Of a stretch of 64,000 bases of DNA, positions 60,514 to 64,000 are shown piece after piece. Below the pieces are notes generated by a model that worked only from the letters and a program-made list of their open reading frames with translations, was not told the DNA's origin and searched no databases. The position numbers and the translations under genes are program-made. Origin of the DNA: Sva-07 sp963707515 (GTDB lineage Bacteria > Actinomycetota > Acidimicrobiia > Acidimicrobiales > Ilumatobacteraceae); assembly GCA_963707515.1 (NCBI GenBank), contig CAVPQI010000001.1, positions 620,001 through 684,000 on the forward strand. Reading direction: 5' to 3'. Position 1 is the stretch's first letter. Every line of letters begins with the position of its first letter.

Positions 60514-61378
60514 TCAACTGTGACGGAGGAGGCCCTGGTCGATGACGACGCGCTCGCTGGCGGGGTTGCCGGGGTCGACGGCCGACGTGGTGAACAGCGA
60601 CTCGCCGTCGCCGACGTTCCACACGCTGATCGTCAGCGCCTCGCCGGGCAGCACCGGCGACGAGAAGCGGCCCTCGATGTGGTGGAACGGGCGGGGTCGC
60701 TGTCGCACAGCGGCGTGCAGCAGCGCCCGGCCGGTGAAGCCGTAGGTGCACAGGCCGTGGAGGATCGGCCGGTCGAAGCCGCCGATGGCGGCGAACGACG
60801 GATCGGTGTGCAGCGGGTTGCGGTCGCCCGAGAGGCGGTAGACGAGCGCCTGGTCCGGCGACGTCTGGTAGGTGACGACGTGGTCGGGGTCGCGTTCGGG
60901 CGGGACGTTCTTCGGACCCGACGGGCCACGGTCGCCGCCCCAGCCGCCCTCGCCGCGGATGAACGCCGACGACGCGTTGGTGTACAGCGGCTCGCCGTCC
61001 ATCGTCGCCGCGGGTCTGCGTCTCGACGACGGCGGCCTTGCCCTTGTCGTAGATGCCGGTGATCTCGCCGACGAGGCGTCGCCGTGCCCTCGACCGGGAT
61101 CGGGCGGTGCAGGGTGACGGCCTGCTCGCCGTGGACGAGCATCGCCGGGTTGAACGTCCCGATGTTGCCCATCGCCGAGCCCCGACGCCGCAGCCGACGA
61201 CGACCGGGAACGTCGGGAAGACGAGCTGGTGCGACGTCCTTGGTGTTCTCGGTGGTGAACGCCAGCTCGTCGCGCGCCGGCACCGATGCCGACGGCGTAG
61301 AGCAGCGCGTCCTTGCTGGTCCAGCTGCGTCTCGACCGGATCGCTCGTGGAGCCGACGGCATCGGGGTTGATCGGCAT
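60514..61378 (-). pseudogene. MaoC-family (R)-specific enoyl-CoA hydratase, at least six frameshifts
   Basis: Pieces in all three frames give one protein: MPINPDAVGSTSDPVET, SWTSKDALLYAVGIGAG, DELAFTTENTKDV, HQLVFPTFPVVVGCG, GNIGTFNPAMLVHGEQAVTL, then VGEITGIYDKGKAAVVETQT, and an intact C-terminal hot-dog domain with YRLSGDRNPLHTDPSFAAIG, the active-site Asp/His motif. This is the hydratase half of a peroxisomal MFE-2-like pathway. Breaks lie near 61322, 61277, 61237, 61190, 61078 and 61010. The restored length is about 285 residues. Because every fragment retains strong similarity, error is more likely than decay. It is downstream of the SDR gene. Confidence 0.88.
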
Positions 61379-61432
61379 GGTGATCTCGCTTCCTGAGCGG
61401 TTCAGTGACGCGTGTCGGGTCTGCCGGCGTCG

Positions 61433-62361
61433 TCAGTCGAGCATCGTCTGCGGCCAGGCGCCGGTCTCGCCCGACATGCCGGCGTTGGCCCGGGCCTTGG
61501 CGAGCAGGTCGGCGACGGCGGCGCCGATCGCGGTCGGGTCGTCGACGGGCGTCGTCGACGGGCCGCGGTGCCAGCCCTCGGCGACGGCGAGCACCTGGCC
61601 GGACGCCTCGAAGACGCGGCCGGTGACGTCGGCCGACTCCTCGGACGCCAGCCACGTGACGATCGGGGCGATCCAGCGCGGGCGCACGGCGCCTCGCGCT
61701 CCTCGTCGGTCTCCGGCGCCAGGCCGAGGCCCTCGGTCATGCGGGTCAGGGCGACGGGCGCGATGGCGTTGACGGTGACGCCGTAGCGGGCGAGCTCCAT
61801 GGCGGCGATGATCGTGAACGACGGCGATGCCGGCCTTGGCCGCGCCGTAGTTGGTCTGGCCGAGGTTGCCGTAGATGCCCGACACCGACGTCGTGTTGAT
61901 GATCCGGCCGTCGACCGGCTCGCCGGCCTTCGACTGCTCGCGCCAGTAGGCGGCGGCGTAGCGCGACGGGGCGAAGGTGCCCTTGAGGTGGACGTTGATG
62001 ACCGCGTCCCACTCGTCCTCGGTCATGTTGGCGAGCATCCGGTCGCGCAGGATGCCGGCGTTGTTGACGAGACGTCGAGGTCGCCGAACGTCTCGATGGC
62101 CTGGTGTCGATCAGGCGCTCGGCGCCGTCCCAGTCGGCGACGTCGTCGCCGTTGGCGACCGCCTCGCCGCCCATCGCTCTGATCTCGTCGACCACCTGCT
62201 GGGCGGGCGACCGGTCGCCGCCGCTGCCGTCGACGTCGCCGCCGAGGTCGTTGACGACGACCTTGGCGCCCTGCCGGGCGAGCATCAGCGCGTGCTCACG
62301 GCCGATGCCCTCGGCCGGCACCGGTGACGATGACGACGCGGCCTTCGCACAATCCACTCAT
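61433..62361 (-). pseudogene. Short-chain dehydrogenase/reductase (3-hydroxyacyl-CoA type), about five frameshifts
   Basis: Starting ATG 62361, the pieces read MSGLCEGRVVIVTGAG, then GIGREHALMLARQGAKVVVN (nucleotide site), NNAG after a one-base deletion near 62072, the catalytic Ser in INTTSVSGIYG and Tyr/Lys in TNYGAAKAG. The end is EASGQVLAVAEGWHRGPS and ETGAWPQTMLD, with stop at 61433. Breaks lie near 62320, 62103, 62072, 61822 and 61690, some insertions and some deletions. The dehydrogenase resembles the (3R)-hydroxyacyl-CoA dehydrogenase half of MFE-2, paired with the MaoC gene downstream for beta-oxidation. Confidence 0.87.
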
Positions 62362-62702
62362 CCGACCATTCCTCTTTCGCTCGTTGCCCGTGTGCCGTGC
62401 GGAATCGGCGCCACCGGTGCACACCGGCCGGGACGCCTGACGAGCGCATCGTAGAGTGACCGACGCGTGCGACTGCCAGCGGACGGGACCCGCCGATCCG
62501 CCCGCGCGACGACTGGGCGAGCGCGACGTCGACGATCTCCGGCCACCACGGCGTCACTGACACTGCGTTCCGGTGACGCCGGGTACGTCGAGTTCGTCGG
62601 GTGGGCGCCGCCGGATCCACGCCACCCGACTGATGCGCACCAACGCACCCGCTGCGGCGCGGAGGGCGGTGTGGTGACGGGACGGTCGTAACCTCGTTCG
62701 CC
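62362..62702. other. Gene-free divergent intergenic region
   Basis: These 341 bp lie between the SDR and geranylgeranyl-reductase-type genes. Frames here are shadows without codon or family signal. Promoters for both genes must lie here, but no convincing -35/-10 pair or dyad was seen by eye. Confidence 0.5.
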
Positions 62703-63947
62703 GTGACGACACCGCCTGCCTCCGACTCCGAGCCGCTGCAGGCGGATGTGGTCGTCGTCGGGCTCGGGCCGGCAGGAACGGCAGCGGCGATCGAACTCGC
62801 CCGCGCCGGGCGGACCGTGGTGGCGCTCGACAAGGCGACGTTCCCTCGCGACAAGTGCTGCGGCGACGGGTTGACGACGCTCGCCCTGCGCGAGTTGGAG
62901 CACCTCGGGTTCCAGCCGGACTCGGTCGCCGACTGGTTCGTGGTCGACGGCGCCGCGCTGCGCTCGCCGAGCGGCCGCGAGGTCGTGATCCCACTGCCGA
63001 CCGACGGCGTCTACGCCGCCGTGGCGCCACGCCTCCAACTCGATGCGGCGCTGGTCGACATCGCCCGTGCCGCCGGCGTCGATGTGCGCGACGGGCACGG
63101 GTTCGTGTCGCTGACGCAGGACGCCGAGCGGGTCACGGTGGTCGCCGACGGCCTGGTGGTCGAGGCCCGCTACCTCATCGCTGCGGATGGCATGTGGAGC
63201 CCGGTGCGCAAGGCGATCGGCGTCCACGAGGCGGGCTATCTCGGCGAGTGGCACGGGTTCCGCCAGTACGCCCGCAACGTCACCGGACCCGCTGCCCACC
63301 AGCTGTACGTGTGGTTCGAAGCCGACTTGATCCCCGGCTACGCCTGGTCGTTCCCGCTCCCGAACGGGCGGGCCAACGTCGGCTTCGGCGTGTTGCGCGA
63401 CGGCGTCCGCAAGGTGCAGGACATGAAGGACCTGTGGGTCGACCTGTTGCAGCGCGACCACGTCGTCGAGGCGCTCGGCGCCGGCTTCGAGCTCGAGGAC
63501 CGACACACGGCGTGGCCGATCCCGGCGCGCATCGACGAGGCCGTGCTGGCCCGCGGCCGCACGCTGTTCGTCGGCGACGCGGCGATGGCCACCGACGTGA
63601 TGACCGGCGAGGGCATCGGCCAGGCGCTGCTCACCGGTCGCCGCGCGGCGGAGGCGATCCTCGCCGCCGGGGCACTGCAGCCCGATCTCGCTGCAACGAT
63701 CTACGACGCCGCCGTCGACCACGAGCTCACTGCGGATCACGTGATGTCGCGGCGACTGGGCGGCCTGCTGGCCCGTTCGTGGGGCGCCCGCGGCGCCATT
63801 CGCGTGGTCGGCGCGAGCGGCACGTGGGGGCGGCGCAACTTCGCCCGATGGATGTTCGAAGACGAGCCGCGGGCGCTGCTGTTGACGCCGCGCCGTTGGC
63901 ACCGCCGGGTGCTCGCCCGACCCGGCGCCTTCGCCCAGCCCGAGTAA
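62703..63947 (+). CDS. Geranylgeranyl reductase family FAD-dependent oxidoreductase
   Basis: A 414-residue flavoprotein from GTG 62703. The Rossmann loop is VVVGLGPAGTAAAIELARAG. The family FPRDKCCGDGLTTLAL motif (Cys pair near the flavin) follows, then PRLQLDAALVD, ADGMWSPVRKAIG and the second FAD motif LFVGDAAMATDVMTGEGIGQ. Members saturate isoprenoid chains of menaquinone, archaeal-type lipids or related polyprenols. In an actinobacterium, menaquinone or carotenoid side-chain reduction is plausible. It is divergent from the SDR/MaoC pair. Confidence 0.9.
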   Translation: MTTPPASDSEPLQADVVVVGLGPAGTAAAIELARAGRTVVALDKATFPRDKCCGDGLTTLALRELEHLGFQPDSVADWFVVDGAALRSPSGREVVIPLPTDGVYAAVAPRLQLDAALVDIARAAGVDVRDGHGFVSLTQDAERVTVVADGLVVEARYLIAADGMWSPVRKAIGVHEAGYLGEWHGFRQYARNVTGPAAHQLYVWFEADLIPGYAWSFPLPNGRANVGFGVLRDGVRKVQDMKDLWVDLLQRDHVVEALGAGFELEDRHTAWPIPARIDEAVLARGRTLFVGDAAMATDVMTGEGIGQALLTGRRAAEAILAAGALQPDLAATIYDAAVDHELTADHVMSRRLGGLLARSWGARGAIRVVGASGTWGRRNFARWMFEDEPRALLLTPRRWHRRVLARPGAFAQPE

Positions 63948-63980
63948 GCAACGTCTGGGGCCTGTCCCCAACCGTTGCTT
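63946..63980. repeat. Hairpin with AAGCAACG/CGTTGCTT arms at the end of the reductase gene
   Basis: AAGCAACG (63946-63953) and CGTTGCTT (63973-63980) pair perfectly, and TGGGG faces CCCCA around CCTGT. The stem begins inside the TAA stop of the reductase gene. It is paired in design with 54336-54370. Confidence 0.65.
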
Positions 63981-64000
63981 TCGTTCGGTTCCGAGGGCGC

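Noticed and set aside
62467..62691. Small plus-strand frame in the SDR/reductase intergenic region
   Set aside because: Composition is Arg/Thr-rich, there is no ribosome site, and nothing recognisable is encoded.

Overview
The window is high-GC DNA with GTG starts common and genes packed in ATGA, GTGA or TGATG overlaps. Its gene set is actinobacterial: CarD, RNase J, a mycothiol-reductase-like thioredoxin-fold protein, the block rimP-nusA-ylxR-infB-rbfA-truB, ribF, rpsO, pnp, dapB, and the block dapA-rnj-ftsK-pgsA-cinA. The style (many lipoproteins with Asp/Ser-rich linkers, SDR/MaoC lipid genes) suggests an uncultured or marine member of the Acidimicrobiia. That placement is inference; no search was run.

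Layout. 0-5 kb: an NAD-binding dehydrogenase fragment, an exonuclease/endonuclease/phosphatase-family protein, carD, tRNA-Arg(UCU), cinA-pgsA-rimO. 5-8.5 kb: a 2-oxoglutarate oxygenase, an SMP-30 lactonase and an unknown two-gene unit. 8.5-14.5 kb: ftsK, a lipoprotein, rnj, dapA. 14.5-27 kb: methyltransferase, kinase, ferritin-like protein plus TetR regulator, a polar amino-acid ABC importer, three secreted proteins (cupredoxin, beta-helix, DUF1996), GNAT, an acyl-CoA ligase and a membrane protein. 27-36 kb: an organosulfur scavenging cluster with an SsuABC-type importer, three TauD-type dioxygenases, an SsuD monooxygenase, a WrbA-like flavodoxin and a Cys-free Rrf2 regulator. 36-38.5 kb: thiol peroxidase, a REP-associated tyrosine transposase (RAYT) with four copies of its probable REP palindrome, and dapB. 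38.5-57 kb: pnp, a phosphodiesterase-glycosyltransferase fusion, rpsO, a second NMT1-type ABC importer, ribF, truB, rbfA, infB, ylxR, nusA, rimP. 57-64 kb: proS, a large lipoprotein, a MaoC/SDR pair and a geranylgeranyl-reductase-type flavoprotein.

The clearest larger pattern is that dapB and dapA, which sit close together in the usual actinobacterial order pnp-dapB-dapA-rnj-ftsK, are separated here by about 23 kb of accessory genes. The RAYT/REP elements lie at the dapB edge. Within that segment, two promoter regions of the sulfur cluster share the motif TGAC-N7-GTCGGAA, and an Rrf2 gene lies next to one of them, so they probably form one regulon.

Intergenic DNA is rich in structured repeats: an 82-91-bp family at 4.9, 11.2 and 20.8 kb, and several long-stem hairpins that occur in related pairs. 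Several genes carry single-base frameshifts (cinA, methyltransferase, sulfur substrate-binding protein, tauD1), and three genes carry many (acyl-CoA ligase, MaoC, SDR). The pieces keep full family similarity, so sequencing or assembly indels are the likeliest cause.
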